From an uncultured Lachnospiraceae bacterium (GTDB taxonomy: Bacteria > Bacillota > Clostridia > Lachnospirales > Lachnospiraceae), in contig CATKXE010000002.1 in NCBI GenBank assembly GCA_949840465.1, positions 34,796 to 98,795 of the forward strand: a stretch of DNA of 64,000 nt, read 5' to 3'. Below are positions 29,245 to 38,621 of the stretch, piece after piece (within the stretch, counting starts at the first letter, position 1; every line of letters starts with the position of its first letter). The position numbers were made by a program, and so were the translations under genes. The notes beneath the pieces are model-generated. The model was given only the letters and a program-made list of their open reading frames with translations. It ran no database searches and was not told where the DNA came from.

Positions 29245-30585
29245 ATGAAAAAGAGAGTATTAGCGGTATTGATGTCAGGAATGATGCTGACGTCCCTGCT
29301 GGCAGGGTGTGGTGCCGGCGACGACCAAAAGGACGGCGGACAGGGAGGCGGCACGGACACGCAGAAGGAACAGGAAAGCGATACCGGCAGTGAAGGGCAT
29401 GAGGAAGTGACGCTCACATTGTGGTGGCCCGGTTCAGGGGACGCTTACGAGGAGCTGGCCAATGGGCTGGCAGAATTGGTAGAAGCGGAGTATGACTGGA
29501 TCAAAGTGGATCCGCTCGTGATCCCATGGTCTGACTATGACGCAAAAATGAATGTTGCGTTTTCCGGCGGGACGGCGCCTGATCTTTTTGGGGTGGGGTT
29601 AAATACGCTTCCCAATTATGTACAGACCGGGAACCTGGCTGATATGCGTGCGGAACTGGGCGAGGACTGGGACGGATGGGAAGACATCCCGGAAAATATT
29701 CAGGAATATACGACCTACGAGGATGTGTGGTACGGAGTCCTGATGTGCGACCTTCGCCCGTTCATGTGGAGGAAGGATCTGTTTGAAAAGGCAGGGCTTG
29801 ACCCGGATACGCCTCCGTCTACAAAAGAAGAACTGATGGAATATGCGGAAAAGCTGACAGAGTATAACGACGACGGCAAGGTAGAGGTGGCAGGATTCCA
29901 GATCCAGACGTCAGGCTTCTCAGACCAAACGCTGTTTTCTGCAATGCTTATGTGTGGGATTTCTGATTTTTGGGACGAAAATTATGACCTGACGCTTCTC
30001 GAACCGGAAGTCGTGGAAGCGGCAGAGTATTGTAAGTCTTTTGTAGACAACGGACTCTGTGATTACAGCGAAGGGATTGCGACAACAAGCTTCACGGAAG
30101 GCCTGGCGGCCATGACCCTGAATACAGCCTGCAATGAGCTGGGCAACTTGAAAGAGACCATCGGGTTTGACAATATCGGCGTGGCAGAACCGTTTATGGA
30201 CGGAGTGAATTTTGTAGGCGGGACTATTGTATGCGCAAACAAAAATTCGAAGAATATGGAAGCTGCCATGCTGGCATATGAAGTGATGGCAAGCACAAAG
30301 GGCTGTGAACTGGCAGGAACGACGGCAGGCTTCTGTCCGCCCAGAGAGTCCGCGCTGGAAGCTTATGTAGCGCAGGCGCCGGAGATCTATGGGCCGATCG
30401 CGGAGATTCTTCCAAAGGCAAAAACCTATGGCCCGCTGAATCCATATTTCGCAGATTTCCGTCAGGGCGCGATCATGGACAATATGGAACAGGTATATTA
30501 TGGGAAGGTAGATGTCAAAGAAGGCCTTAAAAATGCCGTGGATGCTTATAAACAATTACGGGAGGAGCGAGATGCAAATAACTAA
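29245..30585 (+). CDS. Extracellular sugar-binding lipoprotein of ABC importer
   Basis: Lipobox LLAGCGAG; SBP family 1 pattern. Confidence 0.93.
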   Translation: MKKRVLAVLMSGMMLTSLLAGCGAGDDQKDGGQGGGTDTQKEQESDTGSEGHEEVTLTLWWPGSGDAYEELANGLAELVEAEYDWIKVDPLVIPWSDYDAKMNVAFSGGTAPDLFGVGLNTLPNYVQTGNLADMRAELGEDWDGWEDIPENIQEYTTYEDVWYGVLMCDLRPFMWRKDLFEKAGLDPDTPPSTKEELMEYAEKLTEYNDDGKVEVAGFQIQTSGFSDQTLFSAMLMCGISDFWDENYDLTLLEPEVVEAAEYCKSFVDNGLCDYSEGIATTSFTEGLAAMTLNTACNELGNLKETIGFDNIGVAEPFMDGVNFVGGTIVCANKNSKNMEAAMLAYEVMASTKGCELAGTTAGFCPPRESALEAYVAQAPEIYGPIAEILPKAKTYGPLNPYFADFRQGAIMDNMEQVYYGKVDVKEGLKNAVDAYKQLREERDANN

Positions 30586-31465
30586 AAGATCGTCAGGCAG
30601 AAGGTCTTTGTCGCCTTATCTGTATATTGCGCCGGCGTTTTTCGTCTATGCGGTCTTTATCCTGATCCCGCTTTTGTGTGCGATTGTGTTCAGTTTTACG
30701 AATTACAATATACAGAATATGAAATTTACGGGATTGGCAAATTATGCAAGGATGCTTGGCGACGCGAAATTTCATCAGGCGCTGCTGAACACGCTTTTAT
30801 ACAGCTTCTTTGTAGTAGCGGTGAATCTGGTTCTGGGGCTTCTGCTGGCCGCAATACTGGGACAAAGGTGGTTTAAAGGGAGTGCGTTCTGCCGCTCGGT
30901 ACTTTATATCCCTTATATCGTGTCCCCGATTGCAGCATCAATGATCTGGCTTTATTTGTACGACTCGAAAGTAGGAGTAGTCAATATGGTAATCAAGGGG
31001 CTGGGATTTTCCGGAAAATCCTGGCTCCTGGATGAAAAAACCGCGCTGCCATGCCTGATTGTGATGGGAATATGGCAGGGGGTAGGGTATTGTATGGTGG
31101 TCTATTTTTCTGCATTGAAAAATATCCCGGACTATCTGTATGAGGCGGCAAGGATAGACGGCGCTTCGGCGGTCACGCAGTTTTTTAAAATCAGTATCCC
31201 GCTTTTATCGTCCACCACATTTTTCCTGTTGGTCATGACCATGATCTCTTCGTTTCAGGTTTTTGCGCAGATCATGGTGATGACAGGGGGAGGCCCGTTA
31301 AGCAGTACGACTACGATTGCCCACCAGATTTATGAGAATGCATTTGTAAAATATTCTATGGGGTATGCGAGCAGCCAGGCGGTAGTATTATTTGCCATTG
31401 TATTGATTTTTACATTGATATTCTTTAAATACGGCAACAAGGAAGGGGATGTGGAACTTGACTGA
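30572..31465 (+). CDS. Sugar ABC transporter permease
   Basis: EAARIDGASAVTQFFKISIPLLS; overlaps SBP end. Confidence 0.93.
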   Translation: MQITKRSSGRRSLSPYLYIAPAFFVYAVFILIPLLCAIVFSFTNYNIQNMKFTGLANYARMLGDAKFHQALLNTLLYSFFVVAVNLVLGLLLAAILGQRWFKGSAFCRSVLYIPYIVSPIAASMIWLYLYDSKVGVVNMVIKGLGFSGKSWLLDEKTALPCLIVMGIWQGVGYCMVVYFSALKNIPDYLYEAARIDGASAVTQFFKISIPLLSSTTFFLLVMTMISSFQVFAQIMVMTGGGPLSSTTTIAHQIYENAFVKYSMGYASSQAVVLFAIVLIFTLIFFKYGNKEGDVELD

Positions 31466-32348
31466 GAAAAAAAGGCGCAGGATAATAAAATCACATTTCC
31501 TTGCCCGCGGGCTTGTCTGGCTGTTGGTGGCAGGAATTGTCCTCCTGGTACTGGGGACGCTTATGATCGCACTGTTCACTTCATTGAAAACGCCGGAGGA
31601 GACGCTTGTTTCGTCCTTCCGGATCCTGCCGGAGGAATGGCGGTGGGAAAATTATCTGGATGTGATAAAAGGAGACATCTGGGGGAGATACTTTTTTAAT
31701 TCAACGTTCATCACGGTTGTCGTCGTAAGTGCAAGTATTCTGATCAGCGCTTTGGCGGGATACGCATTTGCGAGAATGGAATTTAAAGGCAGGCAGCCGT
31801 TATTCCTGTTATTTTTATGCGGGATGATGATTCCCAGCCAGGTGTATATTATCCCGCAGTATATCCTGATGCGGAGCATTCCGCTGGTCGGGGGGAACGA
31901 CCTGTACGGCAGGGGCGGCATGGGATTCTTAAATACATACTGGGGGCTGATCATCCCGTTTTTGGCTGCGCCGCTGGGGGTATTCCTGATCAAACAGTTC
32001 TACATGGGATTCCCCAGGTCTCTGGATGAGGCGGCAAGGCTTGACGGCTGCAACAGTTTCCAGATATTCCGGTATATTTATCTCCCTTTAAGCAAACCCG
32101 TGTTTGCTACATTTGCCATATTAAAATTTACCGGGACGTGGAATGATTATTTTTACTCGCTGATCATGACAAATTCGAAAACGATGTATACGGTACAGAT
32201 CGCACTGCAGCAGTATAAAGGGGAATACGGAATCGAGTGGCATTACCTGATGGCTGCTACGATATTGTCGGTTTTACCGATACTTGTAGTATATATATTC
32301 GCGCAGAAATATTTCACACAGGGAATTGTGACAAGCGGGCTGAAATAA
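31449..32348 (+). CDS. Carbohydrate ABC transporter permease
   Basis: DEAARLDGCNSFQIFRYIYLPLSKP. Confidence 0.93.
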   Translation: MWNLTEKKRRRIIKSHFLARGLVWLLVAGIVLLVLGTLMIALFTSLKTPEETLVSSFRILPEEWRWENYLDVIKGDIWGRYFFNSTFITVVVVSASILISALAGYAFARMEFKGRQPLFLLFLCGMMIPSQVYIIPQYILMRSIPLVGGNDLYGRGGMGFLNTYWGLIIPFLAAPLGVFLIKQFYMGFPRSLDEAARLDGCNSFQIFRYIYLPLSKPVFATFAILKFTGTWNDYFYSLIMTNSKTMYTVQIALQQYKGEYGIEWHYLMAATILSVLPILVVYIFAQKYFTQGIVTSGLK

Positions 32349-32363
32349 GAAAAAGGGATTGTG

Positions 32364-32403
32364 AAGGCCTGGCGCCCGGCCAATGTTTGGGCGCTGCCTT
32401 TTA
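32364..32403 (+). terminator. Intercistronic hairpin / intrinsic terminator between permease and GH10
   Basis: AAGGC-ct-GGCGCCC...GGGCGCT-GCCTT then TTT. Confidence 0.6.
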
Positions 32404-32419
32404 GATAAGGAGGAGAGAG

Positions 32420-33982
32420 ATGGTCTATCGATTGAAGAAACAGGAGAATGCGTTCGACACCTATGTACTGTACGACAAGGACCGGCTGCCTGTGAAATGT
32501 TACCCTGAGGAGGAAGGACAGGAAATTGTGTTCCGGACAGAGTTAAAGCCGGCAAAATTTTTGACGAAAATGATGGTTCCTGGATTCGGAGGGGCGTACC
32601 TATTTGCCGATAATGAAGGGAAAGGATATGAAACCGACGGGGAGCTTTTGGATTTTAATCTGGAGGCGGCCAAAAGCAGGCTGTATCATCTGAAAGAGTT
32701 TGCAAAAAAGGTGGAAAGGGAGTTTACATTCTGCCCGGCAGCGCAAAAGGAAATCCTTGCAGAGGCAGGAAAGCAGCTGGCCGGGGAACTTTCCGATGAG
32801 GAAGTGCTTTCACTCCTGGGCAGGCTTTTGTGGGCAGGAGAGGAACTGGTGGAATTCTGGTCCAGGAACCGGATCGCGAAAAACGGGCTGCGGAAGGATT
32901 TTATGCTGGGATGTTCCACCAAGGGCCTGACCGATGCCGACGACTTGTGGAAGGAACGTTTTAGCGGACTGTTTAACGGGGTGTGCATTCCTACACATTG
33001 GGGAGTCCTGGAACCCGTCAGGGGCGAAACGCATTATGAAGTGATTGACGAGATGGTTGAGTGGGCCCACGCGCAGCATATGAATATTCGTCTCCACGCC
33101 GTGATTTGGTTCTGCAGCCTGTGGGAGAAACAGAACTGGATGGGGGAACTGCCTTTCGATGAGGTACGCGCCCTTGTCAGGGAACGGGTGGAATTTCTGA
33201 TGGACCGTTATGGGGACAAGCTGGATTATGTAGATTTCAACGAGCCCATGCAGAGCGACGGACTGAATATGACGTTTGACGAGCATTTTTCGGTGGTGAT
33301 GGACGCCTATGAAATCGTGAAGCGGCACAACCCGGATTGTAAGATCATGATTAATTTCTTTAACGAGTGGCAGGAACTCTATGCCATCGACCGGGTTGGG
33401 AAAATGAAAGACTACTATGAGATGACCGGGCTCCAGATCAGCGAACATGAATGGAGCGTCTCTGTGTACCAATATATTGACCGATGCCTTGAGGCGGGGA
33501 TGGACATTGACTGTCTGGGACTGCAGTGGCATGACCACCCTTACGATCTGTTCGGGGCGTATGAATTGATTGAGCAGTGGAGCAGCAGATATCATCTGCC
33601 GATTCAGATTACAGAGCTGGAAGTGGCCTCGGGAATGGGAAGGCCTGCCTATGTGTGCGAAACAAGACCGAACCCCGCGCCGGAACTGTACTGGCATGAA
33701 CCGTGGAGCCAGAGGTCGCAGGCAGAGTGGTTTGAGAAATTTATGCTTCTGTCCTATGCGGCGCCGGAGGTAGAAGCCTTCTGTGTATTCGGGTTCTGCG
33801 ATGCGCCTGCCCAATGGGGGAGCTATGTAAACGGAAAAGGAATCGCGGAAAGATTCAGGGTTTCGGCCTGTGCATTTACCGGCGTGCTGGATGAAAACGC
33901 GGAGCCGAAGCTCTCCTATTATACATTGAAGCGGCTGGCAAAGCAGCTTGGGATTCAAAAAAGATCAGGAAAAGGGAAATAA
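32420..33982 (+). CDS. GH10 endo-1,4-beta-xylanase, probably intracellular
   Basis: YVDFNEPMQSDG acid/base and ITELEVASG nucleophile motifs; no signal peptide. Confidence 0.85.
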   Translation: MVYRLKKQENAFDTYVLYDKDRLPVKCYPEEEGQEIVFRTELKPAKFLTKMMVPGFGGAYLFADNEGKGYETDGELLDFNLEAAKSRLYHLKEFAKKVEREFTFCPAAQKEILAEAGKQLAGELSDEEVLSLLGRLLWAGEELVEFWSRNRIAKNGLRKDFMLGCSTKGLTDADDLWKERFSGLFNGVCIPTHWGVLEPVRGETHYEVIDEMVEWAHAQHMNIRLHAVIWFCSLWEKQNWMGELPFDEVRALVRERVEFLMDRYGDKLDYVDFNEPMQSDGLNMTFDEHFSVVMDAYEIVKRHNPDCKIMINFFNEWQELYAIDRVGKMKDYYEMTGLQISEHEWSVSVYQYIDRCLEAGMDIDCLGLQWHDHPYDLFGAYELIEQWSSRYHLPIQITELEVASGMGRPAYVCETRPNPAPELYWHEPWSQRSQAEWFEKFMLLSYAAPEVEAFCVFGFCDAPAQWGSYVNGKGIAERFRVSACAFTGVLDENAEPKLSYYTLKRLAKQLGIQKRSGKGK

Positions 33983-33995
33983 GCGTTGAAAGCAT

Positions 33996-34032
33996 AAAAC
34001 ACGTCCGGTTTTGGGAATCGGGCGTGTTTTTG
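33996..34032 (+). terminator. Intrinsic terminator
   Basis: AAAACACG...CGTGTTTTtg. Confidence 0.75.
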
Positions 34033-34087
34033 TTACAGCTCGCGGTCAGTCGGGCCGTGGACTGCGATGTGTTTTTTGTCATGCAGA

Positions 34088-34116
34088 TTGAAAGTTGCCC
34101 GGTTTCATGATAAAAT
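34088..34116 (+). promoter_or_regulatory. Promoter TTGAAA-N17-TAAAAT
   Basis: 34088-34093 and 34111-34116; precedes GntR gene by about 150 nt. Confidence 0.55.
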
Positions 34117-34275
34117 TTATATGCCGGAAAACCTTGTGGAGTACACGGGTTATTTTCAGGCAGTTACGGAGAAGCTGGAAAAGTGGGGCCAGGGAAGCAT
34201 GAAAGTATTATTACATGACGATTTGTGCCGGGAATCGGCATGGACGCAAGAATGAAACAGACCGGAGGTTAAAAA

Positions 34276-34998
34276 ATGTACAGCTTTGATAAAATGGCAA
34301 AAAAGCCGTTGGGAGCCAGGACGGAGGACGAATTGATGAAGTATATCCTTCAGGAGCCTGTGGAGCCCGGGCAGAAGATTCCAAATGAATTTGAACTGGC
34401 TGAAAAATTCGGCGTCGGGCGGAGTACGATCCGGGAGGCGGTCAAAGGGCTGGTGTCCAGAGGGATTTTGGAGGTCCGCAGAGGGGCAGGCACCTTTGTT
34501 ATCAGCACCAGCAGTGTGAATGAGGATCCGCTTGGGTTTGGAAAAATTGAGGATAAATATAAGCTGGCTCTGGATCTGTTTGACGTGCGCCTCATGATCG
34601 AGCCGGAAATCGCAGGCCTGGCCTGCAGAAATGCGAAGGGGGATGACCTTAAAACTCTCAAAAGGCTGTGCGACGAGACGGAACGGCTATATTTGAGCGG
34701 CAGCAACCATATCAATAAGGATATTGAATTTCATACCTGTATTGCGCGGTGCAGTAAGAATCAGGTCGTGGAAACCCTCGTGCCGGTCATTAATACGGCA
34801 GTGTTTACATTTGCCAATCTCACGCACCGTCTCTTGAAGGAAGAAACACTGGAAACGCACCGGGCAATCACAGATGCAATCTTAAAGCGTGATTCCGTGG
34901 GAGCCAGATGTGCCATGATGATGCATTTGACCTATAACCGCCAGACGATTCTGCGGATAATGGAGGAACGCAGCCAGAGAAGTGAAGATTGGCTCTAA
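34276..34998 (+). CDS. GntR-family regulator (FadR/FCD subfamily)
   Basis: FELAEKFGVGRSTIREAVKGLVSRGILEVRRGAGTFV; FCD-like C-terminus. Confidence 0.92.
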   Translation: MYSFDKMAKKPLGARTEDELMKYILQEPVEPGQKIPNEFELAEKFGVGRSTIREAVKGLVSRGILEVRRGAGTFVISTSSVNEDPLGFGKIEDKYKLALDLFDVRLMIEPEIAGLACRNAKGDDLKTLKRLCDETERLYLSGSNHINKDIEFHTCIARCSKNQVVETLVPVINTAVFTFANLTHRLLKEETLETHRAITDAILKRDSVGARCAMMMHLTYNRQTILRIMEERSQRSEDWL

Positions 34999-35006
34999 AC
35001 AGAGCG

Positions 35007-35208
35007 AAACATCAGATGAATCTAAAAAAGATGGGACGTCCTATAAAACCATATTGGAAATATGCACAAAAGAGAAAGGCTCTGGCACACGGAAAGCCTT
35101 TCTTTTTTGTGTTATTTATGGAAAAGGAAATAAATACATCAGATGTATTGAAGAAATAAGCATGAAATTATATAATAAAGCCACAATAACATAAGACGTC
35201 AGATGTTA
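35007..35208. promoter_or_regulatory. Three operator-like sites with core ACATC-A-GATGT
   Basis: 35007-35021 aaacatcagatgaat; 35133-35149 perfect aatacatc-a-gatgtatt; 35194-35208 agacgtcagatgtta. Confidence 0.5.
35073..35109 (+). terminator. Intrinsic terminator downstream of GntR gene
   Basis: AGAAAGGCT...AGCCTTTCT then T6. Confidence 0.75.
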
Positions 35209-35252
35209 TAAAGAATGTTAAGACTATAAAAAGAAATGAGGAGGTCAATCAT

Positions 35253-36611
35253 ATGACTGGTGAAGCAATGGCATTGAATCCGACCAGACTGGTGGTAGCT
35301 GCTATCGCAGGGCTGATCGTATTACTTTTATTGATTATCAGGTTTAAGGTTCAGGCAATGGTTTCGATTCTGGTAGGAGCGATCGTGATCGGTCTTGGGG
35401 CGGGCATGCCTTTTGAAGACATTGTAACGGCAGTAAACGATGGAATCGGCAATACCCTGAAAGGGATCGCATTGCTGGTAGGGCTTGGCTCTATGTTCGG
35501 AGCAATTCTGGAATCATCCGGGGGTGCGCAGACATTGGCTGTGAGTATGGTAAAATGGTTCGGAGATAAGAAAGCGGCCTGGGCGCTTGGAATTACAGGG
35601 CTGGTCATCGCCATGCCGGTATTTTTTGACGCAGGGCTGATTATCTTGATTCCGCTTGCATTTTCACTTGCAAAAAGGACAAACCGTTCTTCCCTGTTCT
35701 ATGCAATCCCGCTTTTGGCAGGGCTTGCGGTGGGGCATGCGTTTATCCCGCCAACACCGGGGCCGGTGTTAGTTGCGACCATGTTGGATGTAGAACTTGG
35801 ATGGGTCATCATGGTAGGTATTTTATGCGGGATTTTTGCCATGGTCGCAGCAGGGCCGGTGTGGGGCGCAGTTTGCGGAAACAAATATATGATTCCGGTT
35901 CCGGAACATGTGGCGAATCAGGAAGAGATTGATGAATCCAGGCTTCCGAATTTCTGGACGATCGTAGGAATCATACTGATTCCACTGGTGTTGATTATTC
36001 TTGATTCCGTGGCAGGAGTAGTTCCGGCATTAAGTTCTCTGGCGCCGATATTTGGTTTCCTTGGGGAGCCGTTTGTGGCGCTGCTGATAGCAACGATTGC
36101 GGCAATGTTGATTCTTGGGCTGAAACATGGGTATAATATGGAAGAACTGGAAAAGATCATGACAAAATCATTGGAACCCACCGGATTAATTCTTCTGGTA
36201 ACGGCATGCGGCGGTGTCCTCCGGTATATGCTCCAGTATTCCGGCCTTGGCGACCTGATTGGAAATGCAGTTTCTTCCGCAAATCTTCCGATTGTCGTTG
36301 TTGCATTTATTGTGGCTGCGCTGGTCAGGATCTGCGTGGGGTCTTCAACAGTTGCTATGACAATGGCAGCAGGTATTATTGCGGCTATGCCGGGGATCGC
36401 AGAGCTGTCCCCATTGTATCTGGCCTGTACGACAGCGGCAGTGGCAGGCGGAGCGACGGTGTGCTCCCACTTTAATGATTCCGGTTTCTGGCTGGTAAAA
36501 TCGCTGGTCGGAATGGATGAAAAGACCACCTTGAAGACATGGACGATCATGGAGACCATTGTGGGCGGAACAGGGTTTATTGTGGCATTGGTTATTTCGT
36601 TTTTTGCCTGA
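35253..36611 (+). CDS. GntP-family gluconate/organic acid permease
   Basis: GIALLVGLGSMFGAILESSGGAQTLA; IPPTPGPVL. Confidence 0.93.
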   Translation: MTGEAMALNPTRLVVAAIAGLIVLLLLIIRFKVQAMVSILVGAIVIGLGAGMPFEDIVTAVNDGIGNTLKGIALLVGLGSMFGAILESSGGAQTLAVSMVKWFGDKKAAWALGITGLVIAMPVFFDAGLIILIPLAFSLAKRTNRSSLFYAIPLLAGLAVGHAFIPPTPGPVLVATMLDVELGWVIMVGILCGIFAMVAAGPVWGAVCGNKYMIPVPEHVANQEEIDESRLPNFWTIVGIILIPLVLIILDSVAGVVPALSSLAPIFGFLGEPFVALLIATIAAMLILGLKHGYNMEELEKIMTKSLEPTGLILLVTACGGVLRYMLQYSGLGDLIGNAVSSANLPIVVVAFIVAALVRICVGSSTVAMTMAAGIIAAMPGIAELSPLYLACTTAAVAGGATVCSHFNDSGFWLVKSLVGMDEKTTLKTWTIMETIVGGTGFIVALVISFFA

Positions 36612-36672
36612 TTGTATGTTTTAACAGGCTAAAAATTTGCGAGGAAAAATAGTATATGTTAGGAGGAGAATC

Positions 36673-38418
36673 ATGGAATTGAGAAGCCAGGAAATGAGAA
36701 AGAATGCGCCGGAGCTGGATCCGCTGCGTATAGGAACCGGATGGAAGCCGGAAGATCTGTCTAAGCCACAGGTGATGATTGAGAGTACGTTTGGCGACAG
36801 CCATCCGGGAAGCGGACATTTGGACATTCTGGTGGAGGAAGTACGTAAAGGAATCGATGGGGCGGGCGGGCACGGCGCGCGTTATTACTGTACGGATATC
36901 TGCGACGGCGAAAGCCAGGGCACCGACGGAATCAACTACAGCCTTATAAGCCGCGAGATGATCGCCAATATGATCGAGATCCATGCCAATGCTACGCCAT
37001 TTGACGCTGGGGTGTATCTTGCGAGCTGCGACAAAGGGCTGCCGGGTAACCTGATGGGGCTGGCAAGGGCGGACATCCCGTCTGTGGTAGTGCCCGGCGG
37101 CACAATGAACGCCGGGCCGGAAATGCTGACATTAGAGCAGTTGGGCATGTACAGTGCAAAATATCAGCGGGGCGAGATTGATGAGGAAAAACTGAACTGG
37201 GCAAAATGCAATGCCTGTCCAAGCTGCGGAGCCTGTTCCTTTATCGGCACGGCCTCCACGATGCAGATCATGGCGGAGGCTTTGGGCCTGTCGCTACCAG
37301 GGAGCGCGCTGATGCCCGCCACAAGCCCGGATCTGCTTACATTTGCCAGAGAAGCCGGGGCACAGGCGGTAAGGCTGGCTGCGATGCCCAATATGCGGCC
37401 CGGTGATATTGTCACAGAGGACAGTTTTGAAAATGCAATCCTGGTACACGCTGCGATATCCGGAAGTACCAACTGCCTGCTGCACATTCCGGCGATCGCC
37501 CATGAATTTGACATAGAGATCACCGGGGATACATTCGACAGGCTTCACCGGAATGCGCGCTATCTTCTGGATGTCCGCCCGGCAGGACGCTGGCCCGCAG
37601 AATGCTTCTACTATGCAGGAGGCGTACCCGCCATTATGGAGGAGATCCGGCAGCATCTGCATCTGGATGTGATGACGGTGACAGGAAAGACTCTGGGAGA
37701 AAATCTGGATGAGTTAAAGAAAAACGGCTTCTACGAGAGATGTGAAAAATGGCTCCAGGAGTTCAACCGCCGCTATCAGGTTTCCCTGAAAAAAGAAGAT
37801 ATCATTCGCCCCTATAAGGACGCAATCGGGACGGACGGGAGCATTGCGGTGTTACGGGGAAATCTTGCGCCGGAAGGGGCGGTCATCAAGCATACGGCAT
37901 GCCCGAAGGAAATGTTCAAGGCTGTTTTGAGAGCAAGGCCTTTTGACAGTGAAGAAGAATGTCTGGATGCGGTCATCAGGCACAAGGTGGAAAAAGGGGA
38001 TGCGGTGTTTATCCGCTATGAAGGGCCAAAGGGCAGCGGGATGCCCGAGATGTTCTATACTTCCGAGGCCATCAGCAGCGACAGGGAGCTGGGGAAGAGC
38101 ATCGCATTGATCACGGACGGGCGGTTTTCCGGTGCATCTACAGGTCCGGTTATCGGCCACTGCAGCCCGGAGGCCGTGGACGGCGGTCCCATTGCGCTTG
38201 TAGAGGAAGGCGACCTGATCGAAATTGATGTGGAAGGCCGGAAGCTGAACATCATCGGGATTGCAGGAGAGCGCAAAACCATGGAAGAGGTGGCCGCTGT
38301 TTTGGAGGCACGCCGCCAAAACTGGAAGCCCCGTCAGCCCAAGTACAAAAAAGGCGTGCTCCGCCTGTTTAGTGAGCATGCGGCAAGCCCAATGAAAGGG
38401 GCGTATCTGGAGTATTAA
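36673..38418 (+). CDS. IlvD/Edd-family dehydratase (sugar-acid dehydratase or DHAD)
   Basis: ASCDKGLPGNLMG and NACPSCGACSFIGTASTM Fe-S cysteines. Confidence 0.9.
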   Translation: MELRSQEMRKNAPELDPLRIGTGWKPEDLSKPQVMIESTFGDSHPGSGHLDILVEEVRKGIDGAGGHGARYYCTDICDGESQGTDGINYSLISREMIANMIEIHANATPFDAGVYLASCDKGLPGNLMGLARADIPSVVVPGGTMNAGPEMLTLEQLGMYSAKYQRGEIDEEKLNWAKCNACPSCGACSFIGTASTMQIMAEALGLSLPGSALMPATSPDLLTFAREAGAQAVRLAAMPNMRPGDIVTEDSFENAILVHAAISGSTNCLLHIPAIAHEFDIEITGDTFDRLHRNARYLLDVRPAGRWPAECFYYAGGVPAIMEEIRQHLHLDVMTVTGKTLGENLDELKKNGFYERCEKWLQEFNRRYQVSLKKEDIIRPYKDAIGTDGSIAVLRGNLAPEGAVIKHTACPKEMFKAVLRARPFDSEEECLDAVIRHKVEKGDAVFIRYEGPKGSGMPEMFYTSEAISSDRELGKSIALITDGRFSGASTGPVIGHCSPEAVDGGPIALVEEGDLIEIDVEGRKLNIIGIAGERKTMEEVAAVLEARRQNWKPRQPKYKKGVLRLFSEHAASPMKGAYLEY

Positions 38419-38422
38419 GAGG

Positions 38423-38453
38423 AGTGCGGGCGCTTATCGCGCCTGCACTTTTG
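38423..38453 (+). terminator. Intrinsic terminator-like hairpin
   Basis: AGTGCgGGCGCttatcGCGCCtGCACTttt. Confidence 0.6.
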
Positions 38454-38621
38454 CGAGGGGGATTCCTGCAAGAATTGGCAAGAGTCCGGCACGTTGTCAG
38501 GATAAATTTGTCTGAATGAATCAGGAGAGTACAGGAGCCGCAGGGATACGGCTCCTGTATCACGGGGGAGGGAAGGTGGAGCCTGAGTCAGGGAGAGAGG
38601 CAAAGCCGTCCTGGGAATCAG

